From assembly GCA_017590115.1 (NCBI GenBank), contig JAGGNK010006559.1, forward strand, positions 7,305,784 to 7,369,783: a stretch of 64,000 nt of DNA, read 5' to 3'. The DNA comes from Montifringilla adamsi. Lineage: Eukaryota > Chordata > Aves > Passeriformes > Passeridae. The first letter of the stretch is position 1. Each line of letters begins with the position of its first letter. The notes below the pieces were generated by a model. The model had not been told where the DNA came from and did no database searches. It saw nothing but the letters and a program-made list of their open reading frames with translations. Below are positions 19,521 through 31,795 of this stretch, in pieces. Position numbers and translations under genes: made by a program.

Positions 19521-22269
19521 CTGCGGAGAAAATACAAAATAAAATATTCATTGAGTCTGCATTCCCTGTGGAAAGCTACCATGCAAGGCCTACAGTGTTA
19601 GCTTCTTGTCACCCTGAAAGGCTTGGGAATATGTAATTGACCTAAAGCATAAAGTTCTCCTCCAGGCACACAGCTGGCCAGCTGAGCACACAACTGCACT
19701 CACTCCCACCAGCACCAAGGAAAGCAGATTACAGCCAGCCAGGATCTTGGTGCATGATGCTTTATTAAGAACTTCACAGTGAAAACACTATGAGTGGGTA
19801 AAGACAGAGCTTAGCTTGAACAGCAGCTGCAACAAAGAAAAAAAAATCCGATAGGATCCATATGGAATCACTGAGGTTAGAAAAGAACCCCAAGACTGAG
19901 TCCAAGCCTTAACCCAGCACTGCCAAGTCCACCACTAAACCATGTCCCTAGGTGCCACATCCATACATCTTTTAAATACCTGCAGGGATTGTGACTCCTC
20001 CACTTCAGCCTGGGCAGCCTGTTCCAATACAGGACAACCCTTTCAGTGAAGAAATTTTTTCTAGAATCGAATCTAAATCTCCACTGGCAAACTTGTGGCC
20101 ACTTCCTCTTGTCCCATCACTTATTTGGGAGAACAGACCAACACCCCGCTGGCTACAGCCTAATTTCAAGAAGTTGGAGAGAGCAATAAAGTCTCCCCTC
20201 AGCCTCCTTTTCTCCAGGCTAAACAACTCCCAGAGTTCTGGCACAAGTGCAGAACATGACTACACCAAATCAATAGCACTACCACCTTTGATATGGTTCA
20301 TTGTAATCTCCAAGAACCAAGGGCAATTCACTATCCCAGAAGAAGTTTACAGGACGTTTCCAGGAGTGCAGGCACAGATACACAGCTAATTAACTAACGC
20401 TGCTTCATTTCTGACAAGGGGAAAAGAAACATCTAAGCCTCAGGAAAAAGAAACTTCACTGCAGCTGTAGAGAAACAATTAATGAGCCCAAATTGGTGAG
20501 GTAACTGTATTTACTGTTTTCTGCTGCCTTGGATACCTTGTAACCTAAAAGGGAATCTACCCCTTTTGAAACTTGAGTATTTTTTTGTTTCTTCCACAGC
20601 CCTTGGCAGGAACACTTTTTCAGGGTAAACACCCACAAGAAAGTATCCCAGCTGAGAGTACAGAAGCACCAGCCCTTACTCTCCAATGAAATCCCTCAGT
20701 TTCCAGGTCCAGCCTCTCAGGGTCTCAGTCTGAAGAGCACTGCAGGTCTGAAAGCCTTGTCCTTTAGAGGTGAACTCTGTAGCATGGTCACAGTAAAGGG
20801 ACTCCAGGGGACCTACAGAGATGCTGCTTCACAGGCTCAGGAAGAGCTTCCAGAGAAATCCACAAAATGTGGTCTCCCACCCAACAACGGGATTGCAATT
20901 TTGCTTTCTACCATAGAAAAAAATCCTACTTTAGGATTAATATCCAGGATGTGAGCAATTACTGAACATAGTATTCAGTGATTAGCAGACCAAGTCTGAA
21001 TTAGCTAAATCTGACTACAGCTGTGAATATTTGGTACCTTTTAAAATTTATACTCCACATATCAGGAAAATTGGGACAAAATTACAAATCCATACAAAAT
21101 TAGTGGATTGTTTCTAAAATCTTGGCCTCAGTTATGTGCAGAACACAGAACAAAGTTAAATTGCTTCACTGTCCTAAGAACTAGCCCATTTGATTTATGT
21201 CTCATGGAAAGTTAATACTGACACATGATGATTATTATATTATTTTTCCAACCAAAACCCCTACTTGATAATAGCCACTTACTTTCAAACACAAGCTTCC
21301 CTTATCAGCACTACAAAATACTTATTTAAGACAAAGAACCACCAGCCTGCACCGTGAAACATTTCTAATATGCATTATCAAACAGTAGCATGACTAATAC
21401 TTAATTGCATGGAATTCAGTTCTACCTAAACTTGGTTTAGCAGGAGAAAGCCACTGGCCAAATGTCACAATTCCACAATACGTGGAACTACACATATAAA
21501 CTGATTAACCTGTTTAATACTCCTCTTGCCTGCACTTTGACTAGCAAACAAAATAACAACACCTTAATTGTACATCTCACAAGGAGGAAAGATCAAAGCA
21601 CAGGAATCTGCTAACTGGCACAGCAACAAGGACAAAAAGACAGGCAAATTCTTATCCAAAGAATGTTATTATCCACAAATTTATATGGCTTTATCCTGCA
21701 AAGTAGGAAGTAGTGCTTATTTGGAAGAAGACTTTGGTAGTCTGAGACAGTCTCCTCTTCCAACAAAAACAGCATTAATTTGGATAGAAAATGGCAATAA
21801 GTTAACTTGCATTAGCCATAAAATAGATCCAGAAAATAAATAAATAAATAGATATCACAGCTTCAAGAGCAAACTGATACTGTCAAGTTTAAAAAAAAAG
21901 ATACCCACACCAACAAACCAAACCTGCAATCGGTAGAATATAAAAATATCTTCAAAGCAGAACTGCCATTTTCAGAAGTCACAGACAGCAACAGACACAA
22001 TCAGTGCCCCAGAGCCGGTCACTTCCACATGCATTCCTCCTCCGGCGTTCCTGCCGCTAATTGTCACCGTCTGGGGAGTTGTGCCGCAGATGCGGAGCTT
22101 GCCAGAGGTGCCCCATCTGCACCCTACACCGCCAGCCTTCCTGATAGTGAAAGGAAAAGCGGAATGGGAAATAAAAAAAAGAAAAAAAAAACCCCAACCC
22201 AACCTCATAGACAGGCAGCGATGCAGATCGAGCTGAAAGACAGCTCCTACTACTGGCTGAGAGAAATCC
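19521..22269 (-). other. MPPE1 5' intron
   Basis: Sequence between the first coding exon and the presumed CpG-rich promoter. Apart from the CR1 copy at 19863-20247 it is AT-rich and without recognised features. A short A-rich track ending in AAATAAATAAATAGATA lies near 21835-21855. Confidence 0.5.
19863..20247 (-). mobile_element. CR1 LINE fragment, 3' end
   Basis: On the plus strand it reads as reverse complement of a CR1 3' end: GGAATCACTGAGGTTAGAAA, then CACTGCCAAGTCCACCACTA, GGGCAGCCTGTTCCAATAC, CCTTTCAGTGAAGAAATTTT and CTCCTTTTCTCCAGGCTAAA. The element is 5'-truncated, in the same orientation as MPPE1, and inside its 5' intron. Confidence 0.85.
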
Positions 22270-22430
22270 CTGTCCACCTCGCTCTGCCACCTGCCAGCCC
22301 ACGGCTGCTCCGCTCCCGTCCCCTCCCGTCCCGTCCCAGCCGACCTCCGCCGGGGCTGCACAGCCGCTGCTGGCTGGAGCTGCGGCTCCGCGCGTCGCTG
22401 CCGCGCCCCCTCTCACGGCTCATTTCTCAC
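22270..22430 (-). promoter_or_regulatory. MPPE1: Probable MPPE1 promoter, GC-rich
   Basis: A sharp GC and CpG increase in otherwise AT-rich sequence, with repeated TCCCGTCCC / CCCTCCCGTC motifs (GC-box-like on the minus strand). It lies about 2.9 kb upstream of the first coding exon, where a non-coding first exon is expected. The exact start and first donor could not be fixed. Confidence 0.45.
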
Positions 22431-23825
22431 ATTAGAGCAGATTTCCCCACCGCAGCTGGGAGACCTTAGTTATGAGAAAAGACTGAAGGATTCCTCACTG
22501 CTTCTTGCTCTGCACGACATTTAAAAATCAGCCTGTGGACGAGGACAATTACTGAATCATTTAACAACGGGGCCAAAGTGTAAACATGCTGAAAGTGTAA
22601 CTTTACACCACAACACTGGGAGGGAAAAGACTCCAGTAACTGGCACTGCTTCCTCCTCCAGCATTCATGCTTATTTTACTCATTAGCAAATGTTACAAAC
22701 CTTTCTGCACTTATAATTCTCTGTTATACATGCTATCCTCCTTATTTTCTTCCAGGAGGTTTACTGGCAACACAGATTTGCATTGCTCCTCTTTTGTTTC
22801 CCTTCTCCATCTCTTGTTCAGAACATTATCCAGTTTTAATTTACAATGAGCCAAGAATGAAACAAGGGAACACAGTGGTTACAGCCAGAGCAGGCACAAG
22901 CAGCTCTGGAGCTTTATTCACTTAGTGAATATGCAACTCCGAAAACCGCACACGCTTTGAGGCCAATTTCTTTATTAAATTACAACTGCATAAAACTCTC
23001 CTAACAAACCAAGTGGGACACAAGAGTCTTAATCCTACTCCTAATCCTATCCCTCGGGAGTGTCCGTGTACTTTTATGAAGCTAAAGAAGCTGTATTAGG
23101 TTATAAACAAGTCTTTCTACCCTAAGCAGTTCTCACTCAACTCCATCCACCATCACAATGTCACAATGGCAGAGATTTACACCTTTCAGAAAAACATTGT
23201 TCTGTACTGTAACTATGTTAAACTTTCCTTACATGTCATTACAAACAAGTTGAGATTCAAATCTCCCAAGGTTCTGAAGCTACACTTGTAACTGGGAGTT
23301 GTCTCTTTTCATTCCCTGCTCACCCTCCCTGAAGCAACACAACATTTCTGCCTTGCGGACTGTGACTTTCTGCACTCCCACTTTCCTTTTCAGCTCTTCA
23401 AACACCAGAGCTCTTCACGTACCTCACCCTTGAATCAAAGAATTCTTCTTTTGATGATGCAAAATGCTCGAATATACTTTCCAATTCTGAACACTAAATC
23501 CTTCCTTCATCCACAATTTTTCACTTATTATTGGCATTGAAGAAAAATTTCAAGCAGAGATTTAGCATTTTTCTTTTAAGAAACCCCTCTGCAATAATTT
23601 AATGATAGAATTAATTTCTGTTTGCATTAGTACATCCTTAGTGCTGAAATTCACGCAGACTGACAAATCTACACAGACACTTTGATTTTATGTAGCTTAC
23701 AGAAAAGGATAAATTGGGAAATTCTGAAAAATAAAACAATTTCATTCTGGTTTCACAACCACAATATATTCTGCAAGTGTGAAAGAGATGGGTTTGAAAC
23801 TTAGTTGAAGTTATGCAGATCACAG
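22431..23825. other. Interval between the MPPE1 promoter and the 3' end of the coiled-coil gene
   Basis: AT-rich, with only short unsupported frames on either strand. I see no gene, RNA or recognisable repeat. Confidence 0.5.
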
Positions 23826-23831
23826 TTTATT
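23826..23831 (-). terminator. Candidate polyadenylation signal of the coiled-coil gene
   Basis: AATAAA on the minus strand, about 190 bases after the TAA of the last exon. This gives a short 3' UTR. Confidence 0.55.
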
Positions 23832-24017
23832 TAAAAATATATAAACAAAAAAAAAATCAAGGTCACAAAATAAATTTCCAAGCACTTGTCATATTGAGAT
23901 CACATTACTGAATCTATATTATCAAACTATGGTACCACTTAAGCTATGGTAGGTTTAAATGTTGCAGTAATTATAAAATTATGTAGAAACTCTACCTGGC
24001 ATTAAATTACCCAGTAG

Positions 24018-24146
24018 TTACAAATGTGCTGTAAAAGGAAGTCCATATATTACACTGATTTGCTTCAAGCACTTTTCATACTCATTGTTCAGTTTCACAG
24101 ATTCCTGTACAGCATGTTTTAGATCTTCTACCTCTTCAAAAAAGTC
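24018..24146 (-). CDS. Coiled-coil gene terminal exon
   Basis: Acceptor GGGTTTTTCTAG. Encodes DFFEEVEDLKHAVQESVKLN then EYEKCLKQISVIYGL and a stop (TAA complementary to 24018-24020). The FFEEVEDLK block is the closest match to the CEP290 end. Confidence 0.85.
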   Translation of the reverse strand, partial: DFFEEVEDLKHAVQESVKLNNEYEKCLKQISVIYGLPFTAHL

Positions 24147-27100
24147 CTAGAAAAACCCAAAAATATTCACCTTAAACTTTTTTTTCAAAAACATTCTCAG
24201 TAAGAGCTAGTCAGCAGCTCAGTTATTCCAAGACACTTTCTATATTTTTACCAATGTATGGCTGAGTTATGCAAACAGCTATGGTGAGATACAGCAATCA
24301 ACTACAACCTTAGATAATAATTTAATAATTTCTGCCCTGAACACACAAGCAGAGTTCAAGTTATGTTAGAGGCTGGAATACAGACTAGTAATAGGAAAGA
24401 CCAGTTTTAAAAAGAGAAAAATATGGATTTACCAGACAGCTACAAAATGACAGTTCAATATGACAAGGGAATAATGTCACATTCTAATCCTTTGTAAATC
24501 AGAAATTGTTGGGAAATATATGGACAGAAGAGTATAATCACCCAAGACTTCATTTCACCAATCCTTGAATGTTCTAGCTACCAAAATAACAATGTATCTA
24601 CCTATAACCATCTATATTTGACATTCTCTCCCTATTGCAGCATTTTTTAAATGAACAGCTACGTACATATAACATACAGCAACTTCAAACTACCTTAAAA
24701 AGGAACCACTGATAAAAAGCCACATCCTCAAGTTTATGTATCTCTCTTGCAAGATGAAGCTCTCAGCCACAAATTGTCCCTGATTCCCAAACACAGGGAT
24801 CTAGAATTCACCCTGGCTTAATGTTCTGCAAGTTACACATCCAATGAGCTATCACCCTCTTTTACTGTTACCTCTGCAATTAACACCATAATGTTATTTA
24901 GTTTGGGAGAAAGGACCGCAAGGTAAGAAAAGAGATTATTTAAAAAAAAATCCACAACAACAAAACAAAAAGACTTGAGGAATAAGCAAAAATCAGTTTA
25001 AACAATTTGCTGCTGAAAATAAAACCTTATGTCAGTACAGTAAACTGAGTCTGCTATAGTTAGGTAAGAGCTCATAATCTTGTTACATAACTTAAAGAAT
25101 TACCAAATGTTCACATTTTCAATTTTTACACCTATAGATCTAAGAAAAAATTCAAAGCCTCTGCCCTCCCTAAACTAGGTGTTCTGTCAGAGGCATAACT
25201 TTGACATCCTTTGACATTAAGTTCAAGAGAAAATAGTCTTCCTTAGCTGAGTAGCCCTTCAGGACATGAATGTTTCAAGGTGTCACTCATTTCCATCTCT
25301 CTCAGAATGCTATACACTGGGTTTTTATCTATTTTACTTTATAACATCATATATTCAGCCTAAAGAAGTTTCAGCTCAGGCAGAAAAGTTAAGTTTTTCA
25401 AAAATCACCTACTCTTAAGCTTGTCTTAAAATAAATTACCTTGTCTAATCCAGCTAATTCATTTTTTAGTGCTCTCTTTTCTGCAGACAACTTTCCATTT
25501 TCTTTCTTCAGTTTTTTAATCTCCTTCAACAATAGCTCTATATTCAAATGAAAAAATGTAGAGTTCAACCATTACAGTCAACCTCCCCCTCATATGAATC
25601 ATATTACAGCTAAAAAGCTGCCTACATTTTGTGATATTAGAAAATTATAGTTCAGCTTCTCAAAGTACCTTTTTCATACAGTGATTTATTCTTAAGAACA
25701 GCATATTCCCAGGTACTATGAAAGATATCAGGATCTGCCAGTTGGATAATCTGGATCTACCAGATTCTTAGATGTGGGATTATTTTACAATCCACAAAAC
25801 ACACATCACAAGTTTTTATTATCTTTTTCAGGCTCATGAGAGGGTCACATCAGCCCTTGCTGATACAAATTTCCTGAAATTTATGCCTACATTATATGAT
25901 CTCATCCATCTCTTTTCTACGCTTTGAAGTGGAAGAGGATCACACCTTAAATTCTGGATTTGATTATGAGAGGAAGAACGTACTGAAACCAGCACTGCCC
26001 AGGCTTGGCCAATGTTTTAAGGCTAAAAACAGGTTATTCTGTGACTCAGTGTCTGAAAACCAAAGGCTGGTGCAGCAAACATTATTATTAAGAGATCTGC
26101 ACAGATACATCTTACTAGAATAAATACCAGCACTAAATACAGCCACACACTCCCACCTCTGATTACAACAACAGATCAGTTTCAGAAAAAGAGAAAACAG
26201 CAAAGTTTTATCACAAACAAATGCAAGGATGAATCCCAGATTACAAAATGCCATTTTTAAACAACCGGTTTTCAAAAACGAAAAAAACATTTCAGCTACT
26301 GCTGGTTGAAGGAGAAGAATTAGCCTGGAGTGGCCTCTGGATCAGAAATAAAATGCATTCTGTATCTGCTGGGCGTACTGGAAGGAACATCATCAGAATT
26401 AACTGTACCATTACCTAAGTACCTACTGCAACAGGCTTCCTTCTCTGCAGAAATGTCCTTGTGAGAAGTTACTCCTCCCTCTGGGGTTTGACTTCGTTCT
26501 CTAGAAAGAGCACTAGTTTTCCAAGAAATCTTTTTACATTCCAGTTGCTCAATTCTTTGCCTCTGCTCTTGAAGTTTATGCTCTAGCTCATTAATTTTAA
26601 TCTGTCAAGAAAATCTTTTTTAAATGCATAGAAAAAATGCAGCTCAACTGAACACAATTGGAAACATAACTCAAATGCAAACTTAGCATTTTCAACTGCT
26701 GATTTAAAAACTACATTCACCCAAAGGGTCTGAAAGGAAAAAAAAGCACAAATGAGGAAATTAGACTGGTCAGCTGCAATGCTTGATCCAGGCCTGAAGA
26801 GGCAATAATCTCTTGAAGCTTCTAAAACTGCTCCTGGCCACACAACCCTACCTTCACTCCAGTCATGATGCCAGACTCTTTGCACAGCAGAGCCACAGAC
26901 CTTGCTACCCAAAAGAACACTCTTTTTCTTCATCTGGTTTGCCTTCTGCTGAATTTCTGAGAAAAATCAACTCATGACACATGCAGAAGAATACCAGGAC
27001 TGGTGCAAAAGAGGTCACAAGGCGCATATACAATTGGAAGGAGGGGTAGGCAGATGAGCAAAGAAAAAACCAAGGGAAGGGGAGACATCTTTCTGCTACA

Positions 27101-30100
27101 GACAGACCAGTGACAGAGCTCAGTTTTAAAGGGAACTACAGGCTACCCTCCAGTATCCCTGCCATGGGAAACTAACTATAAAAAGAAAAGCATGGTCTCA
27201 TTTCACAAATGTAAGAATTACTTTTCAGTCTCCCTAAAAGCTTTTGTTTGGCTGTTTGATACCAACTCCAACAAATTCTACTTACAGTGAGATTTTTAAT
27301 TGCTTCGCTTTGCTCCTTGTTTGTTTTGGTTTCTTTAACATAACGTTTCTGTAGCTCATTATACATCTGAAGCAGTCTAAAATAGAAATGCATAAATTGC
27401 TGTAAACATGAAAGATGACAAAATGTGGCATCATTTATGGTAAAAGTATTAGAGATGCCCCACAGAGATTACTTGGCCTGTAGCTGTGCTGCAGAGACTC
27501 GTAATAGAAATATTCAAGATGGCAGTGAATGAAATGTGACTGTCAACACAGAAAGAGAAAGCACCAGAAAATAACAGCAAAGCAAGTTAAAAGAATGGTT
27601 TGTATGATGGCAAAGAATCCTTTTTACTCAGCCAGACTGAGGATCCTGTTGTTTTTGTCCAGCACACATGGCCACACCCCAATTAAACCTCAGTGCAAAT
27701 CACTCTTTGAGGGAAGACAACAGCAACAGGAGGCTGGCAGCCTCCTGATTTTGCAGCATGTCAAATACAGCATTCCTCTCCCCATCAGTACAACAGGAAT
27801 AGCAAAAGGACACTTCTAAAGGATTTAAAAAAGTTTGTCCAGCACAAATCAGGAACCGCATGATGAGGACACATGAGGCAGCTCCCAGCTCTCTGTGTTG
27901 CACAAAACATCTCATTGCTTTCCAAGTGTGTGGGTGTGAGGATATGAGTGAATGAAATCTATGTGAAAATGAGTGGGTAAAATAAATGTCAAATAAACAG
28001 ATTAGGGCTGTTAGCTTTCCCTCTGATATTATTTTGCATCATGTTCTGTTGTACTAATTTCCTACCACATTTCATAGCATTCAGCAAACATACACGAGGC
28101 CCACAATTTAGCTGATGGACATGAGCAGACATTTTTCCTGTTTTTTTAGGAATTACAGTAAGAGCTGCCATTCATAATAAGTCATGACTGCATACCACAA
28201 GCAGGATGAGCAATACTGCAGCACAGCACAGCTTTGTGAAAGAACACACAAACAAAAGCTAGGAAAAAAAGCTAGGTCGGGTTATCTATGCAATGTAACA
28301 CAAGGCAGGTACAGCACTCAATTCAAAGACTAACTTGGACTTCTTCCATATGAGCACCTAACTAGGAACTCAATTTGAGCCCAGAGCCAGTCACCCAGCC
28401 TTCCTATGTAACTGTGCATCTTGCAAAGGGAGTCCAGCACACTGTAAAGATTTTTTTTTAAAAAAAGAAAATGGGTCTTCTACAGCCACCTAAAGGAAAC
28501 ACTAAAAACAGGGCACTTGGCCAAAGAGCAACAGAGATCGGTGTAAGATCCACATTTTACAATTTTACAATCAAGTCATAGAAGGACAGAGCAGTATTTT
28601 ACGTAGCTTGCCTAGTTGTTAAAATGATCCAGTATATTTTTTCTTAAGGACAGAATTGTAGCTTTTGCATCAGAAAAGCAGTTACAAGACTTGAATTCTA
28701 TCACTTATTGGCAAACTACAGTAAGTAGTGGCTCAGCTCTAAAATTATTAGACTGAAAAGCAGAGCTGCTTCTCTAGGTTATTTCAAAACCAGCCTATAA
28801 ATTTTATATGCACAAAACAGTGAGCAATATAAAATGAGGTGAGAAGGGTTCCACAAAATAGATGTGAAACTACAAAATTCTAGGTTAAAAAATCTACAAA
28901 AAAGATCATATGTGTGCACAAAGACACATAAAGGAGGTTTCTAGCTCATTGACTTTTTCTCAATGAACTACTTGAGAAAGAAATCCAGTTTGCCCTTTGC
29001 TTGGTGCTATTTTCAAGTTTAACCCAAGATTTTATAATTATTTTTAAAATGTGAATGATTTCCCACTGTTTCAAAGGCTGAAAGCCACTTGCATAACAGC
29101 TTTAAAAAAATCAACTGACTTAACCATGAACATTTTCTACACTACAGAGAAGAATAATTCTGTGAAGAAGCAGCTTCCAAGAACTCACCTGACACTGTCA
29201 CTCTCTAGAACCATATCCTTGCTGTCTCCACCCTTATGCCATAAATGGGCTTCTGTTTGAACCTGAACACTTAATTGAAACAAACACAACAACTTCATAA
29301 AATCATATTTCACCAATTTAATTTAATTAAACCAAGCAACTGAAAAAGGCCAAATTACAGTCTGATTTTATGGTAAAGGTTTCCAGGCAGGATCATAAAA
29401 ACACCAAAACTTAAGCCTTGGAAGATTCTTGTGAGCTGGAGTGTAAATCCTGGCAAAACACTCTCCAAACCACTAGCACTAGTTTTTCTGGCCCTTAGAT
29501 TCTAAATCTTTTAAACAGCATTGATGCTACTCAACTTTTCTTTATCTTACAACTTTTTGGTGGAAAAATAGTGTAAAAGCCTTTGTAGTTCGATAGAGAG
29601 AGCGTACTGGCTAAGCTGGAGTATTACTTTTTGATGTTAAAACTGTTTCATTCACTACAATAAATGTTGTACAAGATGCCCCAGATCCTTTGTTCCTCTA
29701 CAGACCCCCAGCATTTTCCACCCCACCATCCTGTTCACAGATGGCTCCTTAAAATACACATAGCAGATAATGCCCAGCTCGTCTTAAGGTCATGCAAATA
29801 AAAGTCCTGAAACGCTGCACTTCTTTTGATGCAAAAGAGAAACGTTTGACAATTCTCACTCTCTGCTTGTGCCACAGACATGCATTAACTGCTGCAGATG
29901 CAGTTGTTCTTGGATCTGACCCAGATTCCTTTCTAGCTCCTTATTTTTTATGTGTAGTTTTTTCACCTTCTTGACTAACTGCTCATTTTCATCAGCGAGC
30001 TGAAAAGGAAGAGAATTGAAAAACGAAAAATCAAGGAACACTTTCAAATCAAATACTAATTAAGCTGATAACGCTTCAAATAAAAACCCTCTCCCAAAGA

Positions 30101-31560
30101 CTTTACTACATTTTTTCTAAACCATAGAAGCATCTAAAAGGAAAATGGTAGGAAAAGCAACTGGCTTCAAATTTTATGAACATCTGACTACAACAAAGCT
30201 TCTTTAACAGGTATCTACTAAAGGTGTCTAATATAACTTCATCATTCATTAAGGAACATAGGGAACTGGTTTTGCCTTGAAAATTAATCACAGAGGGACA
30301 AAGTACCCAAGTTAAACTGTCAACACCAGCTCTGCAACTAAGCTGGTGTTTATTTTTGATTTAACCTCACCAGAGACAGAAAGGCAGCCACGATGGCTGA
30401 ACTTCTTGCGTGCAAGCCTACTGGACCTTAACCACCAGTACACAGCCATACATATATTTATATATATATATACACACACACACAGAGATATATATATATT
30501 TGAGATATTATAGTCATTTCAGGGAATATATAACTATATGCTTTTTGTGTATATAATTATATGTGCTATTCATTAATGTATATATAATATATATGTATAT
30601 ATTTATTGCATATATAAGATATAAAGCTATATATAAGGCAATATATTATACATACGTAATACATATAACTGTATTTATAGCTATATATATAACATAGAGA
30701 CAGAAAGGCAGCCACGATGGCTGAACTTCTTGCGTGCAAGTCTACTGGACCTTAACCACCAGTACACAGCCATACATATATTTATATATATATATACACA
30801 CACACACAGATATATATATATTTGAGATATTATAGTAATTTCAGGGAATATATAACTATATGCTTTTTGTGTATATAATTATATGTGCTATTCATTAATG
30901 TATATATAATATATATGTATATATTTATTGCATATATAAGATATAAAGCTATATATAAGGCAATATATTATACATACGTAATACATATAACTGTATTTAT
31001 AGCTATATATATAACATATATAGGGTTTGCATATATATATAGCATTTATATGTACATATATTAGTTAATGTGTATATAATATATAAAGCTATATATAAGG
31101 CAATATATTATACATACAACTGTACTTATAGTTATATATATAACAAATATATACGTTATACATATATGTAATATATATATAAAATATATATATATAAAAT
31201 ATATATATATAACATATATAACTATAGGGTATGCATATATATAGCATTTATGTGTGCGCATGTGTGTATATATATGTATGTACATACATAAAACTATTAT
31301 TTACATATATATATAGATAGATATAGATATATATAGCTATAGATATATATAGATAGATAGATACTGATATATATATATAAAAGTGTATTGCTCTATCCTG
31401 CAGGGTACTGATTAAACCCGATGCCCTGGGCCAGCACCGAGCCCCGCTGCACTCTCAGCCTGAGCTCGGCTCCGAAGGCAAACCCGGCCCAGCTCCTGGG
31501 GCTCCCGGGAGCAGGGGCCGCACTCACTTGGAGGCACCTGTGTACGACGGGCAGCGCCAT
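24018..31560 (-). CDS. Small coiled-coil protein with a CEP290-like C-terminal tail, complete coding region predicted
   Basis: Six minus-strand exons (31528-31560, 29860-29999, 27286-27376, 26415-26601, 25440-25537, 24018-24146) join in frame through GT-AG sites into about 225 codons plus TAA. The protein is almost entirely helical and charged: ADENEQLVKKVKKLHIKNKE, a second heptad block LLQMYNELQKRYVKETK, INELEHKLQEQRQRIEQLE, then a Ser/Thr-rich linker (RERSQTPEGG), and a final coiled coil EIKKLKKENGKL followed by DFFEEVEDLKHAVQES. The last part strongly recalls the C-terminal end of the centrosome/cilium protein CEP290, where a Leu/Lys helix is followed by FFEEIEDLK; CEP290 itself is about ten times longer. 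I infer a centrosomal or ciliary scaffold or a tail-derived paralogue; I recognise no named gene. The start has a strong Kozak context (GTCATGG) within a CpG-rich promoter. All exons are intact. Confidence 0.8.
25440..25537 (-). CDS. Coiled-coil gene exon 5
   Basis: Acceptor TTGAATATAG, donor GTAATT. Encodes LLLKEIKKLKKENGKLSAEK and RALKNELAGLDK, resembling the helix just before the end of CEP290. Confidence 0.82.
26415..26601 (-). CDS. Coiled-coil gene exon 4
   Basis: Acceptor TTCTTGACAG. Encodes IKINELEHKLQEQRQRIEQL, then a less helical stretch ISWKTSALSRERSQTPEG through SAEKEACCSRYL. The donor TTAG/GTAATG at 26413-26414 was chosen because it leaves phase 1, which gives Glu with exon 5. 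An earlier GGTACT donor would put a stop into exon 5. Without splicing the frame would read on to a TAA near 26318. Confidence 0.75.
27286..27376 (-). CDS. Coiled-coil gene exon 3
   Basis: Acceptor TTTCTATTTTAG, donor GTAAGT. Encodes LLQMYNELQKRYVKETKTNK and EQSEAIKNLT. Confidence 0.82.
29860..29999 (-). CDS. Coiled-coil gene exon 2
   Basis: Acceptor TTCCTTTTCAG, donor GTGAGA. Encodes LADENEQLVKKVKKL through LMHVCGTSR, a regular heptad pattern. It leaves in phase 2, completed by the first base of exon 3 to give Glu. Confidence 0.82.
30372..31017. repeat. Tandem duplication of a 324-bp unit
   Basis: The unit beginning AGAGACAGAAAGGCAGCCAC starts at 30372 and again at 30696, giving a 324-bp period. 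Each copy carries a unique-looking 75-bp head (CACGATGGCTGAACTTCTTG and so on) and an AT-rich tail with TA and CA runs. I see only a few differences (CCTACT/TCTACT, TAGTCATT/TAGTAATT, one AG pair), so the duplication is recent or homogenised. Confidence 0.92.
30430..31382. repeat. AT-rich microsatellite field
   Basis: Nearly continuous TA, TATG, CATA and GATA/TAGA runs inside intron 1 of the coiled-coil gene, overlapping the 324-bp duplication. A third partial copy of its tail (ATAAAGCTATATATAAGGCA) lies at about 31081-31145. The frame at 31061-31285 is a translation of this repeat. Confidence 0.93.
31528..31560 (-). CDS. Coiled-coil gene exon 1
   Basis: Eleven codons, MALPVVHRCLQ, then donor GTGAGT. 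The start has G at -3 and G at +4. The frame is open further upstream but without an ATG. It lies in GC-rich sequence, as first exons often do. Being so short, it is the least certain exon. Confidence 0.65.
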
Positions 31561-31596
31561 GACGAGCCCCGGGACAGCGGCCAGGAGAGGCCACGC

Positions 31597-31795
31597 CAGG
31601 CCCCGGGATAGGCCGGGATAGGCCACCGGAGGAAGCCGGGATGGGCGGGATGAGGCCCAGGATAGGCCGGGACGGGCGGGATGAGCCCCGGGATAGGCCG
31701 GGACGGGCCCGGATAGGCCGGGATAGGCCGCAGGAGCAGGCCGGGATGGGCGGGATGAGGCCCAGGATAGGCCGGGACGGGCCCGGGAGAGGGCG
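31597..31795. repeat. GC-rich minisatellite GGCCGGGATAGGCCGGGAYG
   Basis: Irregular repetition of GGCCGGGATA, GGCCGGGACGGGC, GGGATGAGGCCCAGGATA and similar blocks; one longer block (GGATGGGCGGGATGAGGCCC) recurs at about 31638 and 31744. It lies just upstream of exon 1 of the coiled-coil gene. Confidence 0.85.

Larger units (their letters stand above)
24147..30371 (-). other. Introns 2-5 and part of intron 1 of the coiled-coil gene
   Basis: AT-rich introns (24147-25439, 25538-26414, 26602-27285, 27377-29859, 30000 onward) without a recognised transposon or RNA gene. Short open frames in them lack any family match. Confidence 0.5.

Noticed and set aside
31061..31285. 74-codon Ile/Tyr-rich frame
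   Set aside because: Translation of the TA/CATA microsatellite.
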